From the NCBI GenBank assembly GCA_900544985.1, contig UQXK01000028.1, positions 1 to 22,593 of the forward strand: a stretch of 22,593 bases of DNA, written 5' to 3'. How positions within the stretch are numbered: position 1 is the first letter of the stretch; every line of letters begins with the position of its first letter. Shown here in pieces: positions 7,241 to 14,734 of the stretch. This DNA is from an uncultured Eubacteriales bacterium. GTDB lineage: Bacteria > Bacillota > Clostridia > Oscillospirales > CAG-272. A program made the position numbers and the translations under genes. The notes under the pieces were generated by a model, which saw only the letters and a list, made by a program, of their open reading frames with translations, ran no database searches and was not told the DNA's origin.

Positions 7241-8293
7241 ATGTACGATTTTTTTGTATCGGATAATGTTATCCTTTTATCAATAACATCTGTCTCACTT
7301 GTTTTTTCGTTTATTCTTACGCCGTTTATAAAAGAAACGGCAAAGCGCATGGGCGTTATAGACGTTCCGCGCGACAATAGGCGTATGCACAAAGACGCCG
7401 TGCCGCTTATGGGCGGCGCCGCGATGATAATTTCGTTTATACTTACCATACTTCTGTTTTTCAACTCGTATTATGAACCTGTATCGAACAATATTGTGTT
7501 CGTCGTGGCGGGGGTGCTGCTTTGCGGTGTTTTCGGGCTTTTAGACGATGCGCTCGCATTGAATCCGTTTTATAAGCTCGGATTTCAAACGTTGCTCGCG
7601 GCGTTTTCCGCGTTTTTTATATCGCGGATAGAAGCGTTTACTTTGTTCGGGAGAGTTTTTTCTCTCGGTGCTTTCTCTTTTCCCATAACGGTATTCTGGA
7701 TATTGTTTATGATGAATGCGATAAATCTTACAGACGGAATGGACGGACTTGCCTCCGGTGTCTCCGCAATAAGCGCATTCTCTCTTTCGGTGTTGCTTTT
7801 TATTTACGGAGAACGCGATTTTTCGCTGTTGGCGGTCTGCGTCTGCGGAGCGTGCCTCGGTTTTCTTCTTTACAATTCGAATCCCGCGTCCGTGTTTATG
7901 GGCGAGACGGGCTCGGCTTTTCTGGGATTTATTCTTTCGACTCTTTCGACAAGACTTTTTTCATCGTCTAATCCCTCTCCCGTATCGACTGTATTTCTTT
8001 TGTTCATACTTCCGATATCGGAGACCGTAAGCTCGTTTTTCAGAAGGATTTTCAGCGGGAAAAACCCGCTTTTGCCTGATAAAAAGCATATACACCATCT
8101 TCTTTATAACCGCGGATTTTCCGTAAGGAAGATTTGTATAATATTATATACTTTTGCGGCGGCGTCCTCTTTTTCCGCCGTGATATATCCGGAATACGGG
8201 GCGCTTTCGGCGCTGATATTTGCCGCTTCCATCGTGTTTATAAGATTAAGTCTTGACTCGGAGAAAAAAATTTACGACCGTCATATTCGCTGA
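7241..8293 (+). CDS. TagO/WecA-type undecaprenyl-phosphate N-acetylhexosamine-1-phosphate transferase
   Basis: The 350-aa integral membrane enzyme belongs to the MraY/WecA/TagO superfamily, which transfers a sugar-1-phosphate from a UDP-sugar to undecaprenyl phosphate to start a cell-wall polymer. Visible motifs are RRMHKDAVPLMGG (about 47-59), the paired Asp of GLLDDALAL (about 100-106), NLTDGMDGLASG (about 162-173), FMGETGSAFLGF (about 220-231) and the His-rich KKHIHHLL (about 282-289). About ten to eleven membrane helices are expected. The HIHH box places it nearer WecA/TagO than MraY. It probably starts teichoic acid or surface polysaccharide synthesis, but no other polymer genes are nearby, so the end product is unknown. 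Confidence 0.9.
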   Translation: MYDFFVSDNVILLSITSVSLVFSFILTPFIKETAKRMGVIDVPRDNRRMHKDAVPLMGGAAMIISFILTILLFFNSYYEPVSNNIVFVVAGVLLCGVFGLLDDALALNPFYKLGFQTLLAAFSAFFISRIEAFTLFGRVFSLGAFSFPITVFWILFMMNAINLTDGMDGLASGVSAISAFSLSVLLFIYGERDFSLLAVCVCGACLGFLLYNSNPASVFMGETGSAFLGFILSTLSTRLFSSSNPSPVSTVFLLFILPISETVSSFFRRIFSGKNPLLPDKKHIHHLLYNRGFSVRKICIILYTFAAASSFSAVIYPEYGALSALIFAASIVFIRLSLDSEKKIYDRHIR

Positions 8294-8402
8294 TATTGTT
8301 TTGAATTTTTACACGGATAAAACCAAAACCTTCGGTTGACCGACGATTTTCGGAATCGTTGTATGAACCGTATCAAAAAATACACAAAAAAGGAGAACCG
8401 TT

Positions 8403-9158
8403 ATGAAAGAAAAGATAAAAAAGCTTCTTAAAGGTAACGGTTCTCTTACGCTGTTGTCTATAATATCGCTACTTACTTTGTTCTTTGTTGTCTGCGTTAT
8501 GGTGCTGTCGATAGTATACAGGGCGGGAATAATAGAATTTCCGTTTGACTCGAAAACTTCTTCCGAAACGGACGAGCCGTTTCTTCCGTCGTCAGACGGC
8601 GGAAACAAGAATGTGATTTATTCCGATCTCAATACAAAAGAGAATATCGAAAAGCTTATCTCCTCTTTTCCGTACTATAACGATTTTTATGCCGAATTCT
8701 ATATTACATATATTTATGAATCGTATAATATAGAATTTTACAGGGTATATAAGCATTCCGACAAATACCGTATAGAGATATACGACGCATACAACGAAAT
8801 GAAAAAGAAGATCATATGTGACGGAACGCGCGTGGCGATTACTGATTATATAAGCATTTCCTCCGCAATGTATGCTTCTTCTGATGAATTTTCTTTTGAG
8901 GAGCAAGTGCCTCTGCCGTATTTTTCTATGCTCGGGACTGAGAAATATTTCATATCCGAATATTCGGAAGAGGGCGGAAAATGTACGGTGAAATGCGATT
9001 TTCCGTCGCTTTCGATGTATGATATTGTAAATATCGATATGTCCACGGGCATAATGGACAGCGCCAGAACGTATTTTAACGACAACGTGGTAATGTATTA
9101 CGATATCAAGGAATTTAATGTAAATTATATTTTCAACGAACTTTTATTCCTCACATGA
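8403..9158 (+). CDS. Membrane-anchored hypothetical protein, 251 aa
   Basis: I recognise no family. The N terminus is basic (KEKIKKLLKG) and precedes one hydrophobic helix (about residues 14-40). A Ser/Glu/Asp-rich linker (about 47-70) leads to a C-terminal domain (about 72-251) rich in Tyr, Ile and Asp that should lie outside the membrane. The alternating pattern (IEFYRVYKHSDKYRIEIYD, then further strands) suggests a beta-rich fold such as those of lipoprotein-like carriers, but this is inference. AAGGAG lies shortly before the ATG. Its stop codon overlaps the stop region of the minus-strand gene by eight bases, so the two are convergent. The 109-base gap after the phosphotransferase gene holds a hairpin with no T-tract (8341-8361). 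Confidence 0.75.
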   Translation: MKEKIKKLLKGNGSLTLLSIISLLTLFFVVCVMVLSIVYRAGIIEFPFDSKTSSETDEPFLPSSDGGNKNVIYSDLNTKENIEKLISSFPYYNDFYAEFYITYIYESYNIEFYRVYKHSDKYRIEIYDAYNEMKKKIICDGTRVAITDYISISSAMYASSDEFSFEEQVPLPYFSMLGTEKYFISEYSEEGGKCTVKCDFPSLSMYDIVNIDMSTGIMDSARTYFNDNVVMYYDIKEFNVNYIFNELLFLT

Positions 9159-9600
9159 TTACCACTGCTATGACAAGAGCGATCACTAGCATATCATTAT
9201 CTGCAACTCCGAAGGCAAGTGCCGCTATTATTCCGAACAGGATAAGGTCTTCGACAGTCAGTCCGGATAAAAATCCGGAGATCTTTTTTAAAATGCATTT
9301 TTTGTCTTCGCATTTTTCTTCTTTTTTTTGTTCGACTTCTTCTCTGTAAAGAGATGTCGGTTTATCCTCTTCTTTCGGAAAAGTGAATCGGATATTTTGG
9401 GAAGCCGGCGCGATTTCCGGGATATCTTCCGAATCCGGAAATGATGTTGAAAGAATTTCTTTTTCGGAATTCATTTCATTGTTTTGATTTGCCGCTTTTT
9501 CCGTAACGCCGACGCTCTGTATCGCAGAACCGCTGTAATCGGGCGGCGGCGTTATTTTGGATTTTTGATCCTCTGTAATTCCGTAGTTTCTGCTGTACAT
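9151..9600 (-). CDS. Hypothetical protein with acidic linker and hydrophobic C-terminal tail, 149 aa
   Basis: This is the last gene of a tight three-gene minus-strand cluster. The N-terminal 95 residues are polar and probably disordered, with an early PPPDYSGSA motif. A Lys/Glu/Cys-rich stretch (EEKCEDKKC, about 94-102) is followed by a hydrophobic C-terminal region from about 113 to 149, split by an acidic VADND turn into two membrane-length segments. The shape LTVEDLILFGIIAAL, an acidic turn, and a second hydrophobic run recalls short Clostridia proteins I have seen but cannot name. AGAGGTAA precedes the ATG, and 16 bases separate it from the upstream gene. It converges with the 8403-9158 gene, overlapping by eight bases. 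Confidence 0.75.
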   Translation of the reverse strand: MYSRNYGITEDQKSKITPPPDYSGSAIQSVGVTEKAANQNNEMNSEKEILSTSFPDSEDIPEIAPASQNIRFTFPKEEDKPTSLYREEVEQKKEEKCEDKKCILKKISGFLSGLTVEDLILFGIIAALAFGVADNDMLVIALVIAVVIM

Positions 9601-9616
9601 AAAAATTACCTCTTGA

Positions 9617-9967
9617 TCATTTGATATAGCCCATTATTTCGGCTATCTTCATCATACCCAATATTTTATCTATGCGTTCGCATCTCTCTTTGTCGAGATA
9701 CGGTTTCAGGGCGCAGAGCAGAGCGCGGCTGTTGGAAATGTTTTTTATAAGCTCGGAATTTACATTCGGCATGCCGAAGTTCCCTACGGGAAGAGCTTTT
9801 GTCTCGTTGTTTTCCTCTTTGACGTTCGTGCTTTCGTTGTCGTCGGAAGGAACATTTTCTTTTTCCTTTTGCGGCATGTTCATGCTTGCCGCTATCGTTT
9901 TTATCTTTGACATCATTTCGGGATCCGATAGTATCGAACCGAGCTTTTCGGAAAAATCTTTATCCAT
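9617..9967 (-). CDS. Hypothetical protein, 116 aa, middle gene of a three-gene cluster
   Basis: The protein has a short helical N terminus (about residues 1-30, including ILSDPEMMSKIKTIA), a low-complexity Asn/Glu/Lys-rich middle (about 32-62), and a conserved-looking helical C terminus (about 70-116) reading SRALLCALKPYLDKERCERID then KILGMMKIAEIMG. No signal peptide or membrane helix is present. The start lies two bases after the stop of the upstream gene, so translation is probably coupled. The ribosome binding site is weak. Function is unknown; co-occurrence with its neighbours suggests a joint role. Confidence 0.75.
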   Translation of the reverse strand: MDKDFSEKLGSILSDPEMMSKIKTIAASMNMPQKEKENVPSDDNESTNVKEENNETKALPVGNFGMPNVNSELIKNISNSRALLCALKPYLDKERCERIDKILGMMKIAEIMGYIK

Positions 9968-9969
9968 AA

Positions 9970-10215
9970 TTATTTCTTGTTTATCTCACGCATGATGGCT
10001 TCTGCTTTTTCCTGCGGTATGGTTGATATTATATTACGTAGATCGCTCTCGCTCATATTCATGACGGTGTTTCTTATCGCCGTCATATCGGAGAATTTTT
10101 GTCCCATGGAGGAAGGATTTATTCCGAGAGCCTCCATTATGCCCGTGATTTTAAGGCGAAGTGTTTCGTCGTCGATAGAAGAAACGACATTTTTTATGTT
10201 TTCTGAATTTTCCAT
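9970..10215 (-). CDS. Small helical hypothetical protein, 81 aa, first gene of the cluster
   Basis: The ATG at 10215 is preferred because GGGAG lies about eight bases upstream. An ATG 15 bases earlier overlaps that site and has none of its own. The product is all-helical in appearance, with SIDDETLRLKITGIMEALGI and SESDLRNIISTIPQEKAEAIM segments and no membrane helix. It has the charge pattern of a small protein-binding module. It heads a likely operon running 10215 to 9151, with gaps of 2 and 16 bases, and is divergent from the 10297 gene. Confidence 0.72.
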   Translation of the reverse strand: MENSENIKNVVSSIDDETLRLKITGIMEALGINPSSMGQKFSDMTAIRNTVMNMSESDLRNIISTIPQEKAEAIMREINKK

Positions 10216-10296
10216 TTTACCATCTCCCATTAAAAATATTTTTCAAGATTATACTATGCGTATAAGATTTTTTTGTTATTGTTCAAGGAGGTTTTT

Positions 10297-10818
10297 ATGT
10301 ACAAATGTGTTCCGAAAAGATTGAAACGTTCTGTTATATGGTCGTTTGCAGGTGTCTTCTGCGGCGCCGTTATATTCGGGACCTCGTATTTTATAAATTC
10401 GTATAAATCTGTCGTTCAGCTTATTGCGATGGCATTTTTTGCTTTCGGAATATGGGTGGCATGCCGTTACAGTCTTGTCGGATATTACTATGTTATCGAC
10501 GGAGAGAATTTCCGTATAGTAAAGGTGAGCGGAAAAAGGGAGCAGGTAATGTGCAATATATCCATGCGGACGGGGCACTTTGTAAAAAAGACTTCCGAAG
10601 ATAAAAAAAGAAAAAATGTTCGTATAAGATATAATTACTGCCGTAACTTTGCAACGCCCGACGAGTATTTTTATTCGTTTGAATGGAACGGTTCGGAAGC
10701 AGAAATAATATTTGAACCGAATGCGGAATTCGCGGCGGCGATGAATGACAAAATAGAAGAGCTTAAAAACGCGCCGCCGGAGGAAAATGCCGAGACAAAT
10801 GGCTGGTATGACGAATAA
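10297..10818 (+). CDS. Small membrane protein with two N-terminal helices, 173 aa
   Basis: The ATG at 10297 follows a full AAGGAGG site (10285-10291). The protein has a basic N terminus, two hydrophobic helices (about 12-32 and 40-62), and a soluble C-terminal domain. The helices are followed by YYYVIDGENFRIVKVSGKRE (about 67-86), the beta-strand pattern seen in bacterial PH-like membrane proteins of the YdbS/bPH type; this is a similarity in pattern only. The end is acidic (PPEENAETNGWYDE). It lies upstream of acpP, which has its own promoter, and divergent from the three-gene minus cluster. No function is assigned. Confidence 0.75.
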   Translation: MYKCVPKRLKRSVIWSFAGVFCGAVIFGTSYFINSYKSVVQLIAMAFFAFGIWVACRYSLVGYYYVIDGENFRIVKVSGKREQVMCNISMRTGHFVKKTSEDKKRKNVRIRYNYCRNFATPDEYFYSFEWNGSEAEIIFEPNAEFAAAMNDKIEELKNAPPEENAETNGWYDE

Positions 10819-10853
10819 AAATTTTATCTGTATGTAAATATTTAAAAATATTA

Positions 10854-10882
10854 TTGCAAATGCGGCGTAAATCGTTTATAAT
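10854..10882 (+). promoter_or_regulatory. Promoter for acpP
   Basis: TTGCAA (10854-10859), a 17-base spacer and consensus TATAAT (10877-10882) give a start near 10889. The following GGAGG at 10910-10914 is the acpP ribosome binding site. Together with the terminator at 11156 this makes acpP a single-gene transcript. Confidence 0.75.
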
Positions 10883-10924
10883 GCTAACGTGATGAAATTC
10901 TAATTTTTTAGGAGGCAACTTTAA

Positions 10925-11152
10925 ATGTTTGAACAAATAAGAGATATTCTTGCAAAACAGCTTCAAATCGATGCTGATAAGATTACGATGACGACGGATA
11001 TCGCGGAGGATTTGGGCGCAGATTCTCTTGATGTTGTCGAAATGCTCATGACTATTGAGGAAGAATTCGGTGTAACCGTCCCGGACGACGATGTAATGGC
11101 ATTTAAAACCGTAGGGGATGTAGTTGCTTATCTTGAAAACAACCAAAACTGA
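10925..11152 (+). CDS. acpP: Acyl carrier protein
   Basis: The 75-aa acidic protein is the carrier for fatty acid synthesis, holding acyl chains as thioesters on a 4'-phosphopantetheine arm. The attachment serine is S34 in the motif GADSLDVVEM. Length, acidity and the four-helix pattern are canonical. The nearby genes are not fatty acid synthesis genes, so it is a stand-alone locus with its own strong promoter and terminator. A primary-metabolism ACP is most likely from the near-consensus sequence, though I cannot exclude a second carrier elsewhere in the genome. Confidence 0.96.
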   Translation: MFEQIRDILAKQLQIDADKITMTTDIAEDLGADSLDVVEMLMTIEEEFGVTVPDDDVMAFKTVGDVVAYLENNQN

Positions 11153-11155
11153 TTT

Positions 11156-11184
11156 AAAAAGGAAGTCGAAAGACTTCCTTTTTT
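11156..11184 (+). terminator. Terminator of acpP
   Basis: A GGAAGTC/GACTTCC hairpin (11161-11167 with 11172-11178) closes on a GAAA tetraloop, with A5 before and T6 after. It starts just after the acpP stop codon. Confidence 0.92.
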
Positions 11185-11207
11185 GTTATTTTTTCGGTAA
11201 AAAAGTA

Positions 11208-11236
11208 TTTACAAATTGTTAATTATGTGTTATTAT
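11208..11236 (+). promoter_or_regulatory. Promoter for the pyrR-uraA operon
   Basis: TTTACA (11208-11213) and TATTAT (11231-11236) are separated by exactly 17 bases. The start near 11243 produces a leader of about 108 bases that contains the PyrR attenuator. Confidence 0.7.
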
Positions 11237-11251
11237 ATTTCCTGGATAAAG

Positions 11252-11330
11252 CCTTTAATGCGATACCGTGATGTCGTCAAGGAAATTTTGATTCGTGATT
11301 TACGCCCGACGATGTTGCGCCGGGCATTTT
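11252..11330 (+). promoter_or_regulatory. PyrR-binding transcription attenuator (pyr leader)
   Basis: The PyrR-binding (anti-antiterminator) hairpin has a lower stem CCTT (11252-11255) with AAGG (11279-11282), an upper stem CGATA (11261-11265) with TGTCG (11272-11276), and a hexaloop CCGTGA (11266-11271). The loop fits the CNGNGA loop known for PyrR sites exactly. The terminator pairs 11304-11308 with 11321-11325, plus two inner pairs, followed by T-rich sequence. A competing antiterminator can pair 11269-11278 with 11308-11317 over ten positions including G-U pairs, and it overlaps both other structures. High pyrimidine nucleotide should let PyrR stabilise the first hairpin and favour termination. 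The structure was read by eye. Confidence 0.82.
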
Positions 11331-11350
11331 TATTGTTTTCGGAGGGAAGA

Positions 11351-11881
11351 ATGGAGAAGATCCTTATGGATTCTCAGGCGATGGGCAGAACTTTTTCCCG
11401 TCTTGCTCATGAGATAATAGAGAAGAATGAAAACCTCTCCGATGTCGTTTTGATAGGCGTTTTAAGACGTGGTGTGCCGATAGCGGAGGAGATATCAAAG
11501 AAAATTTTTTCCTTTTGCGGAAAAGAGGTCCCCGTGGGAACTCTCGATATTTCACTCTATCGCGACGATATAGGAGAGATAGGGGATTTTCCGTCTGTAA
11601 AATCCCATTCGATAGATTTTGATATAAAAGATAAACGCGTGATACTTGTCGATGATGTTATCTTTACAGGCAGAACGGTAAGAGCGGCAATAGACGCCAT
11701 ATTCGATATAGCACGTCCCAAATGTATAGAGCTTCTTGCATTTGTGGACAGAGGACACAGAGAGCTTCCCATAAAACCGGATTTTGTCGGGAAAAATGTT
11801 CCCACATCTCTTTCGGAGAAAGTCGTTGTCGAGGTGGAAAGATACGACGGGGAAATGCTTGTAAAACTTTGTACTGTTTAA
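11351..11881 (+). CDS. pyrR: PyrR, pyr operon RNA-binding regulator / uracil phosphoribosyltransferase
   Basis: The 176-aa product is a PRTase-fold protein that binds pyr leader RNA in a UMP/UTP-dependent way and, in many species, also converts uracil and PRPP to UMP. The PRPP-binding loop is VILVDDVIFTGRTVRAAID (about 97-115). GVLRRGVPIAEEI (36-48) and VDRGHRELPI (132-141) are typical of PyrR. The ATG at 11351 with GGAGGG just upstream gives a family-normal length; upstream in-frame codons lie inside the attenuator. It is preceded by a PyrR leader and followed 47 bases later by uraA, with no terminator between, so the two form an autoregulated operon. Confidence 0.96.
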   Translation: MEKILMDSQAMGRTFSRLAHEIIEKNENLSDVVLIGVLRRGVPIAEEISKKIFSFCGKEVPVGTLDISLYRDDIGEIGDFPSVKSHSIDFDIKDKRVILVDDVIFTGRTVRAAIDAIFDIARPKCIELLAFVDRGHRELPIKPDFVGKNVPTSLSEKVVVEVERYDGEMLVKLCTV

Positions 11882-11928
11882 TGCTTTTAAAAAGGCACTA
11901 AATAAAAAAATATTAGGAGAAAAAACAT

Positions 11929-13317
11929 ATGAAACTTGTCTACGGTATAAAAGATAAGCCGAAGTTCGGACAGATGCTTGTCTTTGCATTCCAGCAGCTT
12001 CTCGCGATCCTTGCGGCTACGATCGCTGTTCCTACGGTTGTAAACAGCGTCTATCCCGAAGCGGCAATGTCGCAATCCGCCGCGCTCTTCGGAGCAGGTG
12101 TGGGAACAATAGTATATCTGTTGTTCACGAAATTCAAAAGCCCTGTTTTCCTCGGTTCCTCCTTTGCGTTCCTTCCTTCGATGCTCGCGGCTTTTGCGGG
12201 CGGCGTATCTGTTTCCGCAGGTTATGTCGGACTTATATTCGGAGCGCTCTTTGCGGCTCTCGTATATGTCATAATAGCCGTCATTGTTAAGCTTGCCGGA
12301 ACAAAATGGATAAACAAAGTAATGCCTTCTGTTGTTATAGGACCGACGGTTGCTATAATAGGTCTTTCTCTTGCGGGAAATGCAATCGGAGACGCTGTGA
12401 GTGCTGCGAAAAACGCAGACGGTGCTTTCGTAATGGATACGCACGCGCTTGTTTGCCTTGCCTGCGGTCTTGTAACGTTCTTCGCTGTCGTTATCTGCTC
12501 CGTTTTCGGAAAGAAGATGATGAAGCTCATTCCTTTTATAATAGGAATTGTTGCGGGTTATGTTGTTGCGGCTATATTTACCGTTATAGGAAATGCGGCA
12601 AGCGTAGAGGCTCTTAAAATAATAGATTTCTCCAAATTCCAGAACATGCAGTGGTACCCCGATTTCACATTCCTTAAAGCATTCAAGGGCAATTTCGAAT
12701 GGGACGGAAGCTTTGCTTCGTATCTCGGAACGATCGCTGTGGCATATGTTCCCGTAGCTTTTGTCGTATTTGCGGAACACCTTGCGGATCATAAGAACCT
12801 CTCTTCCATAATAGAGCAGGACCTTCTTGAAGATCCCGGTCTTTCCAGAACGCTTCTCGGCGACGGCGTCGGTTCCTTTGCCGGTGCGGTATTCGGCGGA
12901 TGCCCCAACACTACATACGGAGAGTCGGTAGGTTGTGTTGCAATAACGGGAAATGCTTCCGTAGTAACTATTCTTACAACGGCGATTTTGGCGATAGTAA
13001 TTTCGTTCTTCGCTCCGTTTGTAACATTCCTTTCTACCATTCCTTCTTGCGTAATGGGCGGCGTTTGCATAACGCTTTACGGATTTATCGCGGTTTCCGG
13101 TCTTAAAATGATTCAGAACGTAGACCTTAACGACAACAGAAACCTCTTTGTAGTATCCGTTATACTTATCGCGGGCGTAGGCGGTATGAAGCTTGCTTTC
13201 GGCAAAGTTACACTTACAGGTATTGCTTGCGCACTTATACTCGGTATAATCACAAACGCTATTCTCGGACGTAAATCCGCAAAAGAAGCTTCCGAAGAAA
13301 CAAAAGAAGAAAAATAA
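11929..13317 (+). CDS. uraA: Uracil permease, NCS2/NAT family
   Basis: The 462-aa polytopic transporter imports uracil, probably with protons. It has about 14 hydrophobic segments. NCS2 signatures are the VFAEHLADHKNLSS motif (with the family Glu and His) and GGCPNTTYGESVGCVAITG near residue 325, plus the N-terminal FAFQQLLAILAATIAVP. The cytoplasmic C terminus is short and charged. The ATG follows AGGAG. Position behind pyrR and its attenuator favours uracil over xanthine as substrate and implies repression when pyrimidines are plentiful. Bidirectional terminator 13329-13364 ends the operon. Confidence 0.94.
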   Translation: MKLVYGIKDKPKFGQMLVFAFQQLLAILAATIAVPTVVNSVYPEAAMSQSAALFGAGVGTIVYLLFTKFKSPVFLGSSFAFLPSMLAAFAGGVSVSAGYVGLIFGALFAALVYVIIAVIVKLAGTKWINKVMPSVVIGPTVAIIGLSLAGNAIGDAVSAAKNADGAFVMDTHALVCLACGLVTFFAVVICSVFGKKMMKLIPFIIGIVAGYVVAAIFTVIGNAASVEALKIIDFSKFQNMQWYPDFTFLKAFKGNFEWDGSFASYLGTIAVAYVPVAFVVFAEHLADHKNLSSIIEQDLLEDPGLSRTLLGDGVGSFAGAVFGGCPNTTYGESVGCVAITGNASVVTILTTAILAIVISFFAPFVTFLSTIPSCVMGGVCITLYGFIAVSGLKMIQNVDLNDNRNLFVVSVILIAGVGGMKLAFGKVTLTGIACALILGIITNAILGRKSAKEASEETKEEK

Positions 13318-13328
13318 TTTAAGATAAT

Positions 13329-13364
13329 AAAAAACTCCGGAGAGTTCTCTCTTCGGAGTTTTTT
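13329..13364. terminator. Terminator of pyrR-uraA, also usable from the minus strand
   Basis: An 11-bp A/T-flanked stem pairs 13329-13339 (A6 then CTCCG) with 13354-13364 (CGGAG then T6), with possible further GAGAG/CTCTC pairing in the loop. The A-run and T-run make it work in both directions, for uraA and for the convergent minus-strand gene ending at 13420. Confidence 0.88.
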
Positions 13365-13419
13365 ATTGTGATATTGTGGAGGATTTTACATGGATTTACG
13401 CGGTTTTAAGTCTTCTTTG

Positions 13420-13860
13420 TTATCTCTTGCTTTTTGACTTTTTTCTTCTTTTATTTCCGGCGCGGTCTTTTTTGCCGACTCCCGATATGGCTCCGAGAAT
13501 AGATGTTACGATTATGCTCGGAACGCATATGGCGAAGAGAGACATATTTATTCCCAGAGCGAAGGAAAGAGAGAAGAGAACCATTGTCATTATTATCATG
13601 AGCCCTGTTATAAGACCACATATGAGGGCGTTTTTGCCGCGCACACGCGCCGTTATGTATCCGCCGATACCGGAAGCTATAAAAAGTGCCGCAAGCGCAA
13701 ATATGCCTGTATATTTATCGGGATCGTCAAGAGAGAGCCCGATAAGTCCCATGATAACGGAAATGATAAGTGCCGAAAAAACCGCGACGGCAAGTCCTCT
13801 TGCCGCGCATAAAAAAATATTTTTTTCTTTGTCCGAATTTGCCGATACAGTTTTATTCAT
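13420..13860 (-). CDS. TIGR04086-type (YrzE-like) membrane protein
   Basis: The 146-aa protein has four hydrophobic helices (about 16-42, 50-72, 80-102, 106-128) with a polar N terminus and a strongly basic C-terminal tail (KKDRAGNKRRKKSKSKR). Size, helix pattern and the glycine-rich GIGGYITARVRGKN loop fit the TIGR04086 family of uncharacterised Firmicutes membrane proteins. Position after yajC matches the Bacillus order in which yrzE lies near yrbF, the yajC homologue, which supports the call. The ribosome binding site GGGAGG is part of a hairpin discussed separately. Function is unknown. Confidence 0.82.
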   Translation of the reverse strand: MNKTVSANSDKEKNIFLCAARGLAVAVFSALIISVIMGLIGLSLDDPDKYTGIFALAALFIASGIGGYITARVRGKNALICGLITGLMIIMTMVLFSLSFALGINMSLFAICVPSIIVTSILGAISGVGKKDRAGNKRRKKSKSKR

Positions 13861-13861
13861 A

Positions 13862-13906
13862 AAAATAAACCTCCCGTCGTTTTGTTAAATCATATGCGGC
13901 GGGAGG
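13862..13906 (-). promoter_or_regulatory. Hairpin covering the ribosome binding site of the TIGR04086 gene
   Basis: On the minus strand the arm at 13906-13897 (CCTCCCGCCG) pairs with 13879-13870 (CGACGGGAGG) except for one C-A mismatch. The 3' arm contains the GGGAGG ribosome binding site, and the following bases are the T-rich run TTTATTTTT directly before the ATG. The same element could therefore act as a terminator for yajC, as a ribosome-site lid, or both. The biological use is not shown. Confidence 0.55.
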
Positions 13907-13939
13907 TTCTAATATTACTGTTTTCCGATACTGTTGTTA

Positions 13940-14428
13940 TCAGTCCTTTTTGTCTTCGGCAGGGGATTCGGTTGTTACTGCATTTTCGTCGTTTTGAGCG
14001 GCTTCTTTTTCGGCTTTATTTGCCTTCTTGTCGATTTTTTTCTGCTCTTTTGTGTTTTCTTTTTTATCTTCCTCTGTCTTTTCGGAAGCTGCGGCGCGGA
14101 TGTCGCTTACTCTTACGTCAACGCTTTTGATAGCGCTGCGAAGAAAACGCATCTTTGTTCTGTCGCGGCTTGTTTCAAGAGTGAAAGTTTCGTCTTTTAT
14201 GCTTACTACACGTCCGATTATTCCGCCTATCGTCGTTACTTCGTCGCCTACTTGGAGGCTGTCACGCATTTGAGCGGCTTCTTTTTCCTGCTTTTTCTGC
14301 GGGCGTATAAGAAAGAAGTAAAATACTATCGCGATGAGCGCGAAGGGAATAATAAGGGAGAGTATGCTCATAAGTCCGCCCTGCTGCGTATTTGTTGCGG
14401 CGGCTGTTCCATCCAAAAACATAAACAT
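13940..14428 (-). CDS. yajC: Preprotein translocase accessory subunit YajC
   Basis: The 162-aa protein has one membrane helix (about residues 20-41, ending in FYFFLIRPQKKQ), the hallmark of YajC, followed by the conserved cytoplasmic domain (about 42-105) with LQVGDEVTTIGGIIGRVVSI. YajC associates with SecDF-YidC at the membrane. A long Lys/Glu/Ala-rich charged tail (about 108-162) makes it longer than the typical 85-110 aa YajC and is probably disordered. GAGG lies about ten bases before the ATG at 14428; a second ATG two codons later is possible. The stop is followed by the hairpin and the TIGR04086 gene on the same strand. Confidence 0.95.
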   Translation of the reverse strand: MFMFLDGTAAATNTQQGGLMSILSLIIPFALIAIVFYFFLIRPQKKQEKEAAQMRDSLQVGDEVTTIGGIIGRVVSIKDETFTLETSRDRTKMRFLRSAIKSVDVRVSDIRAAASEKTEEDKKENTKEQKKIDKKANKAEKEAAQNDENAVTTESPAEDKKD

Positions 14429-14569
14429 TAAATCTAAACCTCGTTTTTCGATATTTTCTTTTATTATATCTTTTTATGGATATTATTTCAATAGATAAAT
14501 GTAAATTTTAGTTCAAAATATAAAAAAGGTTTTGCTCCGCGGCGGAATTGACGCTAATGGCTGTCCGTG

Positions 14570-14734
14570 ATGACTTGAAAATTTTTTCCGAAATAAAGTG
14601 GTGTTTTCGGTGGGAAAGTTTTGCGGATTTTTAAGGCGCTTTTTCAAAAGCACCTTAAAGCAAGGTTTGGAACAGCAGTTCCAACTGTTCATGATAAAAT
14701 AAAAAAGCACGGCGCTGCCGTGCTTTTTGTGTGG
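14570..14734. repeat. Modular intergenic repeat, module X, copy 2
   Basis: This is a diverged copy of 4283-4430. The AAATAAAGTGG segment comes first, then a hairpin (14633-14656), then TTAAAGCAAGG, a CAGTTCC segment, and a second hairpin pairing 14707-14713 with 14717-14723, flanked by A and T runs (14702-14728). The second-hairpin arms (GCACGGC) are identical to copy 1 while the loop changes from AAT to GCT. It lies upstream of yajC on that gene's strand. Confidence 0.72.

Noticed and set aside
8341..8361. Hairpin CGACGATT/AATCGTTG as terminator after the phosphotransferase gene
   Set aside because: It has an 8-bp stem and five-base loop but no T-tract on either strand, so terminator function is not supported.
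11887..12792. Minus-strand open frame of about 300 codons opposite uraA
   Set aside because: Its translation is low-complexity, rich in Arg, Ser and Tyr, with no recognisable fold, and it lies opposite a canonical uracil permease. It is a shadow of codon bias.
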